DNA from: Plicaturopsis crispa FD-325 SS-3
Lineage: Eukaryota > Basidiomycota > Agaricomycetes > Amylocorticiales > Amylocorticiaceae
DNA length: 64,000 bases
Direction of reading: 5' to 3'
Assembly: GCA_000827205.1 (NCBI GenBank)
Contig: KN832567.1
Coordinates: 16,201-80,200, forward strand
In this document: in pieces, positions 39,777-51,433 of the stretch
Position numbering within the stretch: the first letter of the stretch is position 1
How the letters are laid out: each line of letters begins with the position of its first letter
Notes under the pieces: generated by a model
What the model saw: only the letters and a program-made list of their open reading frames with translations
Database searches by the model: none
Told to the model about the DNA's origin: nothing
Position numbers and translations under genes: made by a program

Positions 39777-40810
39777 TCAGCGCATCCTCCTGCGCTTAGA
39801 GCGGTTTGACGGCCCCGCACCGTCCCGACGACGTTCATTTGCAGGAAGCCACTCCTTGTCGTCGTCGTCGTCGTCTCTATCATCGTCTCCGTCGTCATCA
39901 TCGTTTCCGCCGTTCTCTGAGTCGTCCCCGGCTTCATCATCATCTTCTACTTCCTCCCATGAACGTTTTCGGCGATGCAAGTGCGGAAAGGCCACTGTCC
40001 CGTCATCCTCTTCTTCGTGGTCACCGGCATACTCCTCGGCAGCGGGGCGCTCCTCGTCACGTTCTGAAACCCATTCATCTGTCAAGAGAAGGTCATCCGA
40101 GTCGTCGTCAGCCTCTTTAGCGGCGTAGCCGTCGGCATTGTCTTCAGGCACGTATCCGTCCGCTTTCTCCAGATAATATTTTCGGCGTTTCCGAGAAGAT
40201 GCTTCGTTGTCGCTGTCTTCGCCGTCGTCGTCCTCGACTTCTTCTCCTTCCTCTTCCTCCCATCGACGTTTTAGGCGCTGCACGGGCGAGGAGGCCACAG
40301 TCCCGCGATCATCGTCACTGTTATCGTCCGAAGCCTTTTTCTCCTTTTTGACCTGAGGACCTTGCTCGTCACGATATATGTCCCACGAACGATTCAAGAG
40401 AAGCTCGTCGTCGTCGTCGTCTTGAGCGTCGTCGTCAGAATTTTGGTGGCCATTGCCGTCGAGCATGCCATTTCTGCCGGCTTCCTCCGAATAAGCCTTT
40501 GTGCGCTTCCCGCGTGGACTTGGCCATGTATCGTCGTCGTCCTCGTCGTCGTCCTCGTCGTCGTCGTCCTCTTCCTCTTCATCGCCTTCATCGTCGACGT
40601 CGCCGGCGTCTTTGAAATCGTCCTCATCAACCTCGTCGTTGTCGCTAACATCGGGATCCTCGTAGACATCCTCTTCACTGTCGACTCTGTCGTCACTCAA
40701 GGGATCAGCATAGAGATCGCCTGCGGCGTCCGGGTCTCCAGGGATCCCATGTTGCAGAAAATAATCGACGACAAAGCTATTCGTGCAGCAATTGATTCAG
40801 TATGTCAATC
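39777..40810 (-). CDS. Very acidic low-complexity protein (Asp/Glu runs with basic patches)
   Basis: An open frame of more than 320 residues carries long Asp/Glu runs alternating with basic nuclear-localisation-like patches (RKRRKYYLEK, LKRRWEEEE, RRKRSWEEVE, SNRSKRRRMR at the C-terminus). The unit R(R/K)(R/S)WEE(V/E)E occurs twice and DELLLNRSWD/DDLLLTDEWV twice, so the protein has an internal duplication. Upstream of DDRVDSEED the frame continues as FVVDYFLQHGIPGDPDAAGD, probably from an acceptor at about 40786 (CACGAATAG). The true start is therefore further upstream, and this may be the last exon of the locus at 40888-41490. Chaperone- or chromatin-type function is possible but not shown. 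Confidence 0.6.
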
Positions 40811-40887
40811 AAGCGATGCATTAGGGCCGGACGTACTCTGGTCGTGCACCAGTCTCCGTTGCGGTGCGCTTTCTCATAGCCTTGACG

Positions 40888-41490
40888 TTATTGACACATG
40901 TGAGGTCGACCTTTACAGGCTTGAAATTCGAGGTCTTTGAACAGCGCCGCAGCCTCTAGGGCATTCTTGAACTTCCATTCGCAAGTGAGACACACTCTCT
41001 TGAGCGCTGTCATCAGAAGGCCATCTGGGATCGGCTTGTGTTTCACCCCCCACGATGAGGCGAGGAAAGGAGCCGCTAGCGTCGTAGGATCCGAGTCAAC
41101 GTCGAATATGCCTGTGCAGACTGCACGTATCGCAAGGATAACGGGAATGACGAAGACGACCATAAACCAGAGCGCGACATCTACTTCGCTATTCGTCGTG
41201 CCTGGTAGACCCAGAAAAGAGTACTTTGGGATGATTTTTTTTGATCCAGGTGTTGTCGGCGTTGGGATCTGGTACCACGCTGTTCGCCCAAGGCTTCACA
41301 ACATTCAAAAGAGAGTCGACCATGTTGGGGACATACACGATACCATCGAGCTGTTTGCGTGTATTGTAGTCCAACTCGTCGGACGAGACCGCACGAGTGG
41401 ACGTTGCGGTCTTTTCGTCGCGTGCGACTGGCTCGAAAGGAGGAATTTGATTGAGTATGTCGAAGACACCAACCACCTTCGGCTTTGCCA
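40888..41490 (-). CDS. Hypothetical membrane protein exons upstream of the acidic protein
   Basis: The segment from ATG 41490 (MAKPKVVGVFDILNQIPPFE) gives about 100 residues with a conserved look (DYNTRKQLDGIVYVPNMVD, VVPDPNADNTWIKKNHP). Directly downstream in another frame comes EVDVALWFMVVFVIPVILAI, a likely membrane span, then LLMTALKRVCLTCEWKFKNA. Further on NFKPVKVDLTCVNNVKAMRK leads towards the acidic protein. The same strand, abutting segments and alternating frames suggest one multi-exon gene from 41490 to 39777, but a clean splice between the first two parts was not found. No family was recognised. Boundaries are approximate. Confidence 0.45.
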
Positions 41491-42183
41491 TGGAATAGAT
41501 GTGGGGATGTGGGGCGATTTTTGAGGTACGTCGATATCGAGTTGAGTACACGATTTTTTCCTACGCCCATAAATACTTTCTGGATACTAGCACCACAAGA
41601 GTACAAGGCCTTGGACCTAGTACAAATATGCCTTTTGTTCGATAAGAATTCGTCAGCCGAGAGAGAGTCTGAGAAGCTGGCTCACCGCTACAACATGGAT
41701 ACAATATTAGGCGGTGGAATCAAGTCAAACCAGAGCTCAGAACAAACGGCCGCCGTGTCGGACATAATGACGCAGATGGTAAGCTGAAAGCGATCCAACT
41801 ACTATCGGCGCGGATTTGTTCGACCGCTTCAAAACACTGATAAGAACAACAAGGTCAAAGTGGAGGTCGCGGGGATTCTTTTGTTGTAATTTTGTGGCAC
41901 CCACCGACGCCCACTGACGCCCACTGCGGCCCATATGCATGGGGTCAAAAGCTGTTGTTCTCTGGTGTCGTTCTTGGCAGCTACGCAAGTACAAAAAGAC
42001 AGAAAAAGACGGAAATTCTTTGATGATCCGAGGACATGAAGCACCCACGTGCCGCTGAGCCCTGGTGAGCCGCATGCGGCATGTTTGTTTTTCTGAGTCT
42101 TGACTCTTTACAACTTCGAAAGCCTTATATATCTCGACTGCGTCCTAACCGTCTCATCCGTATTCATCCTTCTGCTTTCCATC
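41491..42183. other. Divergent intergenic region
   Basis: About 690 bp lie between the start of the hypothetical membrane gene and kinase-like gene K1. A short tandem CACCGACGCCCACTGACGCCC occurs near 41900. No gene is supported. Confidence 0.4.
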
Positions 42184-43339
42184 ATGGCTCCAAGTCCGAT
42201 AGTCACTCAACTACGCGTCGAATTTCCTCGCAACTCCAATCGCTCTACCGTCACCCTTGACCGAGTAGTGGATGCAGAGGAGGGTGTGGCGCGCCGCAAA
42301 CCGCGTACCACCACCGTAGCTACCGCCACAGTTCAATCATCAATCTCCATAACGAACCATTCAAAAGTATACAGAGCTATGATGGCCAATCAAGCTGTCG
42401 TCCTCAAATTCTCTGTCCCAAACAAACTCGACCGGTTCGACAAACGCTCTTCACTCGACATCGAAGACGAAGCTCGCGCCTATCGCGGCAAGCTGCAGAC
42501 GCTTCAAGGGACTGTAGTCCCTCGTTTCTTTGGTTACTTCAAGGCCGAAACTCAACTCAAGCGAGAGATAGGATGTTTAGTGCTGGAGGATTGTGGCGAG
42601 AGGGTGGGCGGATCGTTCTTAGCATTACCACATGCCGACAGGTACGCCACTTTGTTTCGGTTCCCTCGTAGAGAAGACTCTGATGGTCCGTTAGAGTCAC
42701 CATATTCAAACTTCTCGCCAAGTTGCATGAGCGCAGATGCGCGACCGACGATTTTGCCGAGCGCAATGTCGTTTGTCGAGACGGTGAATACCGTCTCATT
42801 GACTTTCACGATCTCAAGTATCACCGCTGCAAGTCGACGGACTTGCATATCGGCAAGCCCACACCGTCGGTGGCAGACATTGGCTGTGGCGACCTCTTCT
42901 TCTACGGCAAGGAAATGGATATATGGCCCATAGGTGCGGCTTCTGGTTGTGGTGCACAAGGAGAGCTAGATACTGATCGTATGATGTAGCGCGGAGGCCT
43001 CACGTCATGATCGGAGGGCTCGCTCACAACAAGGAATTATTTCCACCGCAGGACGTCATCGACCAGCTCGTCCCGGATGATCAGGAGGCTGTCAGGGCAA
43101 ACCTCCATGTTCTCACCCCGTGGCTCAGGAATTACAAACGAGTGCTCGATGAAAATGGGGTAGTCGACATATCCTCATACAAGAAGACAATGCCAGATAT
43201 CATTACGGCGACGCCCCTCATGGACTGTGCGTGACTCGCATCCTTTTCGCTCTTCCTGGGTTTCTGATACGCTCCCTGTTTGTAGTTGAAGAGTATCAGC
43301 GCCGGGCCGCAGCCGCACGATTATCAAGTGTGGCATGAC
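42184..43339 (+). CDS. Fungal kinase-like protein K1
   Basis: This belongs to a basidiomycete-expanded family with a protein-kinase-like fold whose activity is uncertain. It is multi-exon from ATG 42184 (MAPSPIVTQLRVEFPRNSN). The N-lobe has QAVVLKFSVP (likely ATP-binding Lys) and AYRGKLQTLQGTVVPRFFGY; the hinge is IGCLVLEDCGERV. After an intron (acceptor GTTAG near 42694) come FKLLAKLHERR, the catalytic-loop equivalent TDDFAERNVV and the metal-site equivalent YRLIDFHD. The usual HGDF-like start of the loop is changed to TDDF. A C-terminal part reads RPHVMIGGLAHNKELFPPQD and LHVLTPWLRNYKRVLD. The last exon ends EEYQRRAAAARLSSVA. Paralogues K2 (49407-50531) and K3 (55715-56815) are in this window. 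Confidence 0.75.
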
Positions 43340-43693
43340 ACTACGCCATAATCGATGTACCAACAGTACAAGCCTACCCTACCCAGAAGTCGCCATGCCA
43401 GCTTTGATGTTTTTAGGATCTCGAGCTTAACCGCCGTCGAATTGCTTTCTCGCTATCGTTTTGCTTTGTGTGTAATCTTTCCTGTAACATGTCTGTCGCC
43501 TGCTAGTTCTATACCAGTTCTATACAATACCTGCGTTTCCAAGTCTGTACTGCCCGGGCCCGATCGACCGCCTGGTGTGAGTGCCAGCATTATATGCGGT
43601 ATTGAATGGTTTGCTATTTGCTGCGTCGTCCGCAAAAGAAGCTACCTACGTAGTGGTGGCTGAGCCTGCGGCGCCTCGGAGAGCGGAACCAAA

Positions 43694-44988
43694 ATGCTTT
43701 TCTTACTGCTACTGCTACTGCCCGCTGCTGTGCCCCTCTTGCTTGCCCTGGTCATCGGGCTTCGTGTATTCAACGTTAACGCTAACATGGTACCTGCACT
43801 AGGCAGCGTCCTGAACTACTTTTATACTCGCGCGGGCGAGTCTTACAACTACTTCAAGTGAGTTGGGCTCTCGCTATGACATGCGCCTCTTGATATCATT
43901 CAAAAACACGTCGGCATGTACCCCACCCATCTAACAGAGAAAGCGTGATGTCTCGTTACGCAGAAAAGCACACACTAGCATCTGTGTTTCGATTTTCTGA
44001 TCTCTTCCAGACGATCAACCATCCCGATGCTAACTCTCCTTCTCAGCGATGCCGAAGTCGAGCACAACGCCAGCACTGGATTTACAGTCATCCGGCACAA
44101 CCGACCCTTCGTCGTCTACCAAGGCCTCAAAACAACTGTACCCATCTCTGTTCTTGGTGCACACTCCCTGCCCAAAGATAGACGTGTTTTCCTACAGAAG
44201 CGCGGGTACAGGACAGGACTACTGTGCGTGAACTATCTCTACAGCAATAATGCTATCGAGTCCCTTACCATGACAATATGGTAGCGGCTGGTCGCTCGGA
44301 AGTGCGCTCGGGGGCTCGAAATTGCCGGGGATCGAGGTGACGCCGACCGACCATCTGAAGCATTCCGCCATTGCCCCTTCCACGCTCGCGTCTTACGCGT
44401 CCAACATCGCGCGTCTTGTGCCCTCGCGACCAACGGTGCAGCAGACGCTTAGCGTACATATCCCCGTCGCATCCGGTGACGGCTACTTCCGTCTCCTGCT
44501 CACGAAGGCCGACGGCCGCACCGTGCTCGCTGTAAGCCCCGTGTTCAGGGTCGGCAGCATCAGCTGGCGCAGTGCGCAGATACAGGGCGCGACGCTTTTC
44601 GGACTCGTTCCCGAGTTCGCGGTCAAGAGTCTTTTTGTCGGCGCTGAAACGAGCGGTACGTCCATCTACTTGCACGGCAAAATAGGACGTGCTGACGAAT
44701 GTCCATGATATAGCATACGCTGCATTCTACGCGACGTTCCCGTTCTTGAAGCTCGCATCGTACACGCCGGGGCCGTGGCGAGAGTGGGCACTCCGCACGC
44801 TGTACTCAGGCACGGGCGTCGAGGAGAAGTTCAATGTGACAGAGAAGGTAGAGAAGGCGAAGGGTGCTTACGGGAAGGCATACGGGAAAGTGCCGTTCGG
44901 CGCAGTTGGTGTGCGTACGCAGGCGGAGATCATCAAGGATGAAGAGAAGGGACGAGGAGGCGTGTGGTACGATGGTCCTGGGCTATAG
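43694..44988 (+). CDS. Conserved fungal membrane-anchored protein, function unknown
   Basis: It is multi-exon from ATG 43694. An N-terminal signal anchor (MLFLLLLLLPAAVPLLLALV) precedes GSVLNYFYTRAGESYNYF. Later exons give DAEVEHNASTGFTVIRHNRP, GIEVTPTDHLKHSAIAPSTL, then ASYASNIARLVPSRPTVQQT, a smooth beta-rich stretch (GDGYFRLLLTKADGRTVLAV, then FRVGSISW), GLVPEFAVKSLF, and FYATFPFLKLASYTPGPWRE. The C-terminus is charged (GVRTQAEIIKDEEKGRGGVW). The reading resembles a conserved protein found across basidiomycetes with inconsistent names; no catalytic motif is evident. It may be an ER or Golgi membrane protein facing the lumen, but that is inference. Confidence 0.7.
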
Positions 44989-45253
44989 TAAGTGGTGTTC
45001 GGTGCCGGTGGGTTTGTTCTTGCATCTTGTACTCGGACATTGATTGGGCTTTGCGTGTGTTTCTTGGGCTGGCTATCATACACGGTTTGAGCTTGTTGTA
45101 TTCATAGTGCACGGACTTACACGATTCATTGTATTTCTTGGAGATACTACCTATACAGTACACGAAATAGTATCAAAACATGTCGTTGCCTGTCAACATA
45201 GCAAAGGACCAAATTTCATCCAGTCAGTCGTCGACGCCTTGCATCGCTCGACA
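44989..45253. other. Convergent 3' intergenic region
   Basis: These 265 bp lie between the ends of the membrane-anchored protein gene and the TFC6-like gene, presumably with both 3' ends. Nothing else is seen. Confidence 0.4.
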
Positions 45254-48109
45254 CTAGTCACTGTCATCATCATCGTCCTCCACGTCTCCGTCACCCTTAT
45301 CAATCTCGCCCTCCTCCATTCGAGTGCCGCTCACTCCCCCATACGGCACGCGGTCCTTCACCCACCTCCCTAATAACCAATCCACGCGCCCCAGCCCCGC
45401 CGCAGTTCCCGACGCTAACAGCGGTGCGCGCGCAAGTCCTGCGCCATCATGCCACGCAACGCGATGCACACCAACTGGTGCCGGCCACACGCCTGTACCA
45501 TTAATGCGGCTGGATTGGGCGGCTTCTGCTGCTGCGCGCGAGTATGTAGACCGGTCGTTGCTTTCCTGTGAGCATGGCCGATCAGCTTATATATAAACCG
45601 ATAAACTTGGGGATGGGCGCACAGAAGGGAGGAAACGATCCAGCATCCTAAATTCGCCGGTATTGCGGCTGTAGTCGAGCTGGAATATCTTATGCACAAA
45701 GAATGGCTGTGCCCGGGGTGAACAAGTATAAAATGGGTAGACTCCGCATGACTCACGACTGCCCCGCCGCGCTTTGTACTCCGTAGCGTGTTTGTAGTGA
45801 AGCAAGCCCCATCCGCGGCGCCGACTGCGATCTGTGGATGATAGTCGGACGTCGAAATCGACTACATACAAGAAGTCAGCATCAAAGGTCAGCGCTGTAA
45901 GAAACAGAGGATATTGACATACCCATGCGGGGCCACTAGGATCTAGCAGGACATGGCCTCGCCCCAGCGTCGCGGGCGCCAAGCTGTACGACTTGATCAT
46001 GTTTTCGTGGTCAATTGTGATCAACGCGCCACTATACGGCGAATACGACATGCACATGATAACGTCTGCACCATACATTGATGTTAACGCCGGAGGAAGG
46101 AGAAAAGAAACTGATCACACCTCTTGTGCGATTCACGACGTTGCCGTGCGGTTCACGGATATCGGTGATGCACTCTACGCCGTCGTAGGCCCCACTCGCA
46201 AGCACAGTCGGGTCCACATCCCCACTCGGGGCACGGACCCACGCAAGTGCGCGCACGGCGGACTGATGTACCGCCATATAGTGCGTGGGCAGTATGTCTG
46301 CAATGGTACGAAGTCAGAGTGCAAGGCTAGAATCGAAGATTGGTTTGAGCTCACCGGATCGGGCACCCGAGCGCAGTGCCTCGCCAATGTCATATATAGC
46401 AATACAGCCTGAAACAATTTTGGTTGGTGTGAGGAGGGAGAAGCGAAGAGGGTACCAGAAGCGCAGACCATTAGTACAACCTATAGCGAGTACTTCGCTA
46501 TTCGCCCAATCAAGGGTCCAGCAGGTCGTTTCCTCGAGCTCGATGCGTACTAGAGGTTCTGGCATCCGTACTGAAGCGATGGCCTTTATAAGTTATTTAG
46601 TTGGGAGCAGTTTATCGACGCACCATAGACTGGGCAAGACCCGTCGTGGCCGGACGGTGTAATCGAAGACGGGTGTGGCACAGCGTAGATGGACAACGAC
46701 CCGTCTGCGAAAGTGCCCGCTAACAACCCGAGCTTCCGAGGTTTGTTACTGTCCGCTTGTGTCTGTGCTTGACGTCAGGCTTGGGGAACGAGGTATAATG
46801 GGAAGCACTAACAGGCGCTGGATCGTGTGACGGCAAAGGGCACCATTTAATCTCGTGTGCCGGCCCACTCTCGAGGCAGAGAACCATTTCGCAATGCATC
46901 TCACCGCGGTCATCCTCCCCTCCCGCTTGAGCTGGGCCAAGAGTCCAGATTTGGATACACGCATTGTACGGCCTCTGTACACGATCCCCGATTTCAGGAG
47001 AATGTGTTTGTGAGGGGTACGGTGCAACGGCAAGGTAGTGTTTCTGCGGCTGGTCTACGCAATGGTCAGGGGATAGTATAAGAATGAGAACCAAAGAACA
47101 ACTGACTCGTTCGCTCGTCCGGATGAATCGGGCACCAGTCAAGGCCCCAGATAGGACCCCCCGCGTTGAAAACATGTGACGGGCTTTCTGGCAGGTACTC
47201 CGCTTAACGGGTAAAGTCAGCAAGCGTTTTGAGAAGAAAGAATGGCGCATAATTACACAGTCTGATAGAGTCGAAAAGACCAAGCTCTAGTCGAGTTTGG
47301 TGGCCGACAGGTCCGAAAGAGCACGCTACAGGAGGAGGTGGCTTCGGTGGGCCCTCGTCCACCGTCGTGGTGTCGGATGGAAGATACTGAGATGCACGAC
47401 TACAACAAACTCAACAACAATTCTATTCACGCTAGAAATATACAGACTCAGCGTCTACGATCTCCCAGCCATCTCCTAAGCGCACGGTGGCATGAACGCA
47501 CGGCCGGCGATTTGCCTCCGTCGGTGGCGCGTCCTCGCGTGCTTCCTTGTACCACCCACGATCCTCCATTAGATCCCACAATGGGCCAACTCCAACGTTG
47601 AGTCCCCACGCCTTACTCAGACGCTTAGTGAGCTCAGTAGAGGAGGTGAAATTGTTGGTGAGGACCACTGTAGGCTCTGCAAATAGCCTCGGAGGCGCGT
47701 CGAGCCGCTCAACAAGGCCAACGTTGGAGTAGAGCGGGAGTGCGCGATGACGGTGGTCGAAACTGGGTGTCGGCAGCGCGTAGACATGTCGATTGGACGG
47801 ACGTGACAGACCTGGTGTGAAAGCAATTGGCGTTTTCCGACTGGACTTCTTTACCTTGCCTTTCTTCGTGGGGGTAACAGGAACGGCTTCGTCCTCTTCG
47901 GCCTCCGACGGCGCGGCAGACAACGCGTCGTCCTCAGGGTCAGGCGCGGACTCCTTCTCATCGAGAGCAAAATCGCTTCCGCTGTCTGCGTCGTCTTCTA
48001 AAACGCGCTTTCGGGAGGGCCCAGCCATGACTTGGTCTTCATCGTCGTCGAAAGATATCAATGTAGCATAACTTGGACGCGATTTTCGAGGACGTAGTTG
48101 ACGTTCCAT
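45254..48109 (-). CDS. TFIIIC tau60-like subunit, WD40 protein (TFC6/Sfc6)
   Basis: This is a subunit of RNA polymerase III factor TFIIIC that helps bind the B box of tRNA genes. It is multi-exon from ATG 48109 (MERQLRPRKSRPSYATLISF). The N-terminal part is acidic and disordered (SDFALDEKESAPDPEDD) with basic KKGKVKKSSRKT. A conserved region follows (SNVGLVERLDAPPRLFAEPT, WGLNVGVGPLWDLMEDRGWY) and reaches GDGWEIVDAE. Later exons form a beta-propeller: LDWANSEVLAIGCTNG, AVRALAWVRAPSGD, VLASGAYDGVECITDIREPH, MSYSPYSGALITIDHENMIK. The end matches Sfc6-type proteins (VWPAPVGVHRVAWHDGAGLA, SGTAAGLGRVDWLLGRW) with an acidic tail. Internal exon borders were not all resolved. It is head-to-head with TFB5. 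Confidence 0.78.
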
Positions 48110-48515
48110 GGACGCCTTTCTCCGCGCAGAGAATGAAGGGGCAAAGTCAAGGCAGCGCAGTTCCGATGGGCGTCTGAGAAAATGTCGACGCAAGAACGGA
48201 TAGGGGCTATCATCGAACTTGGACATCGGAAATTGCGCTAGATTACTTCCGGATCTGAGCCCGGGAACTTGCTGCTTTGATTCTGAACCTCTCTCCCTGT
48301 ACGTTGAGCATTGAACGCGTACGGTGACTCGCAGTACTGCTCCGCGCGCGTAGAACTGCCTTCGAGTACCAATATCTTATAAGGCGCGTCGCCTTCTATG
48401 AAAGCCATAAAGGGTTCGTTGTCTCGATAAAACAGTGGGCACCTAAGCGCGTATTGACTGGGTCATTGGGAACACAGGTGTCCTTCTTACATGGTCCGTC
48501 GTTCCCTGAATTTGA
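48110..48515. promoter_or_regulatory. Shared promoter region of TFC6-like and TFB5 genes
   Basis: About 400 bp separates the two divergent start codons, so the two general transcription-factor genes may share a bidirectional promoter. No specific motif could be assigned. Confidence 0.5.
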
Positions 48516-48775
48516 ATGCTAGCCGCGACTTACCGGGGATACAGCGACTCCGCAGTGAAGCAGATTCTGCTCAGCATGAACGAGAAAGAAAGCTTCATCA
48601 TCGAGGACCTAGACGATTTCCATGTGCTCATTAAGGCGGACGAAGAGTACAGAGTCAGGCGCGAACTAGATGCTGAGGTACGTTTCTTGTCTATCACTCC
48701 TTGAATCGTCACTGAGACATGAGCTTTTGTGGACAGCTGGAGAAAAACACGTACAGCTTGGAGAATCAGCCTTAG
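48516..48775 (+). CDS. TFB5: TFIIH subunit TFB5 (GTF2H5 homologue)
   Basis: This is the smallest TFIIH subunit, which stabilises the complex by pairing with TFB2 (p52) and supports nucleotide excision repair. There are two exons: 48516-48677 and 48737-48775 (66 aa), a usual length for the family. The family pattern is clear: SAVKQILLSMNEKESFIIED, LDDFHVLIKADEE, then across the 59-bp intron AELEKNTYSLENQP. ATG 48516 gives MLAATYRGYSD before AVKQIL, matching the usual spacing; an upstream ATG at 48491 would need a tiny intron. The exons are too short for ordinary ORF calling. A decayed copy is at 29603-29824. Confidence 0.88.
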
Positions 48776-49406
48776 GCCAAATGATCGACGAAATGTTGGT
48801 GCGTTTGCTCATTTGCGTTGACAGTGGAGTAAATGAGCCTTCCAATAGATTGAGCTCACGTCGACGGTGGACAGTCGACCCACTCCCCCACCTATACGCG
48901 CGGAGATAGCTTAACAAAGGTCGAACAACTGTGTCGATTTCGCGCGGCTGAAGACCGAAAAGACACACAGTGGCGAGGTCCTATCGAGATGGATTTCAAT
49001 CCGAGCTTTTCTCGTCTGACGTCCGACGAGATATAAACGAACAATTTTCCAGTTTGAAACGCTCGCTCAAAGGCGCTGAGCATCTGCATATTCCCCGACC
49101 TCCACACACGATTCGGCGTCGAGCGTGCAACGGTTTGGATTCAGCTCCTTTCGTCTCGCACGCGGCCTCACGTACTTGTATGCATAATGGATTTGAGGGG
49201 TCTCGAGGTCGACACAGCGTGCACCTGGAACAGGCAAAAAGCCATTAATGTTGATTCCAGAACGCAATGCACGACAGCGATACATAATACAGATAGTAAC
49301 GATATGGACAACCGATATGAAAATGACTCAGAGCGCGAGAGCAGTACGAAAGCGGGGTAAAAGTGGTGCAGCAGTGTAAGCTGGGTATAGTGGCTCATGG
49401 CGGTTG
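48776..49406. other. Convergent intergenic region
   Basis: About 630 bp lie between TFB5 and the end of K2. A 76-aa hydrophobic minus-strand frame (49168-49398) directly follows K2, but no splice or conserved motif supports it as a gene. Otherwise featureless. Confidence 0.4.
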
Positions 49407-50531
49407 CTATACAGACGGAAAGGCTAAGAAAGGTGTCAAACCAGGAAGCACGTAGAATATACAGAGGTACACACCATCGGGAGGGAATGGCATCTGCACC
49501 GTAAGCGCCGGCCTACGCTCTTTGTATTTCTCGACGGGTATCGTGATTCCGCGATTCTGGAGTTTCCTGTACCGCCGAAGCCACGGCGCAACTATATGGG
49601 CGTTGGCTTCGAGGCGATCGGGTTCCACGTCTGACAGAAGTTGGTCGATCACCTCTTGCTTCGGGTAAAGTTTGATCTCAAGGGTAAGGTCGCCAACAAG
49701 AACATGGGGCGGAGTCCCTACACAGCAATGGATTAAACACCGGACGGGAAAGATGCAATATCGAAAACGCACATTCAGGCCAGACTCTCATCTCTTGGCC
49801 ATAATAATAGAGGTCGAGACACCCAATGTCATCAGCATCCAGTATGGACTCTTCCAGACGAAGATCACCGTTGCACTCGCACAGGTGTTTCTTCAGGCCA
49901 TGGAAATCGATAAGGCGATATTGTCCATCTCGGCCGACGACATTATGTTCAGCGAAATCGTCCAACGCGCATTTTCGCGCATGCAATGCTACGACGTGCT
50001 TCAATATTTGGATCCTACGCAGAGAAAAAGCCTGAGCGGGGTGCATATTTGCATGGCAATACATACATACCTGTGCTCAAGTGGTAGCTCGCAAAAAGGT
50101 ACTTCGACTGCATCGCCACAATCCTCCAAAACCATACAACCAAGGACCTCGCCGGTTTTTTTCGTAGCCTTGTATAGCCCTAAGTAGCGTGGCACCACGG
50201 TACCTTGAAGGGGTTTCAGCTTCCCTCGATAAGCCATCGCCTCATTTTCGAGGTCGCGGAGCGAGCTCAACCCAGAAAGCGGGACAGTGAATTTCAGCAC
50301 CACGGCCTGGTCGCTCAGGGTGGCGCGGCATGTTAAGGAATGCTCGGTTTTCTGAATCGAGGAATGAATGATGGCGATTGCTGGAGTAGAAATCTTGGGA
50401 TTTGCGCGCGACTTGTCGACTCTATCCAGAGTGACGATCTTGGCAGGCCGACCGTGTTTGCCTTTTGGGAATCTGACACGAAGTTGCGTGATGTCGGAGC
50501 CACTACCAGCAGCGGGAGCTGCGCGAGGCAT
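49407..50531 (-). CDS. Fungal kinase-like protein K2, paralogue of K1
   Basis: It starts at ATG 50531 (MPRAAPAAGSGSDITQLRVR) and shares K1's order of motifs: DQAVVLKFTVP, AYRGKLKPLQGTVVPRYLGL, LGCMVLEDCGDAV, then after an intron ALHARKCALDDFAEHNVVGR, YRLIDFHGLKKHLC, DADDIGCLDLYYYGQEM. After another intron come PPHVLVGDL, YPKQEVIDQLLSD and AHIVAPWLRRYRKL. The catalytic-loop equivalent reads LDDFAEHN. The final short exon ends AFPSV, so the Ala-rich tail of K1 is absent. The gene is apparently intact and lies on the opposite strand to K1, 6 kb away. Whether it has kinase activity cannot be told from sequence. Confidence 0.72.
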
Positions 50532-51433
50532 GATGTCGAATGAGGATTCGGGAACCAGTACGAAATAAGACGAAGATAGGACGAATAAGACGCTGAAAAC
50601 TTGGAGAATGGTAGGATACTTAGCGGAATGAAAACGCAGAGAACGAGCAAAGCACAAGAGACAGGGGTCGATACGATTCCGAGTTGGGCGGGCAGTTGTT
50701 TGGTTGTCCTAAGTCCAACCAAATAACGCTTTGCAATCGGCAGTTGAACGGTCCACTTGCCTTCTGAAACAACACCGAAACTTTCAACGTCAATTCACGA
50801 AATCTACATATCTCCCAAGACAGTACGAATGCGCTCGGACAGTACCATCACCCCAATGGTGAAGGAAAAGTTACCGAAAGACCTGCATCAGTATGGTGGC
50901 TGGTGCCTGCTGAGTTGTAATTGAAATGGCTCCCCATGAAGTTCCATCGCCTCCTCTGGCTCGACACTTTCTTCGCAGTGTGGTGATCACGAATACAATC
51001 CTGTGAGAGCTGGGCGGGCTCGCTAACTAATAGCCGCTAAGGAGTCAGGAGTCAGGGCCCAAACTGTGGAGGAAACCTATCGTCAGTCGACGTTTCTTGC
51101 TCGCATACCTCCTATCCTGTACGCACCCCCCTCCTCCATTGTTTCTCCGGGGATAACGCAGGAGTAAGATGAAGGCCTAACCAGAGTAGGCATCGCAGCA
51201 TAGCCGTCTGCGCGTCGCGGCGTTGCTTCCGACACGCTCGTCACTCCGCCCCTACCCGCACGGCGCTGTGTATACCCGCACTAGCCCTTTAAGAACCTCA
51301 TTCAATTTTCCGACGTATTTCTCCCTTTTGCGCTCTACTCCATTGGTCGATCTACTCGTCGACCACCATTCATTCCAACCCCTATAATCCTGAACACCCT
51401 CAGCAAACAGGATACGCCGGTGTAATAGACCTC
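50532..51433. promoter_or_regulatory. Divergent promoter between K2 and alpha-amylase
   Basis: About 900 bp hold no recognised gene. C-rich and CT-rich stretches (around 51110-51150 and 51240-51270) precede the amylase start, as common in fungal promoters. Confidence 0.45.

Noticed and set aside
40362-40940. Plus-strand Val/Leu/Ile-rich open frame resembling a membrane protein
   Set aside because: It is the antisense of the GAC/GAT-rich acidic coding region; repeated GTC codons give artificial Val runs.
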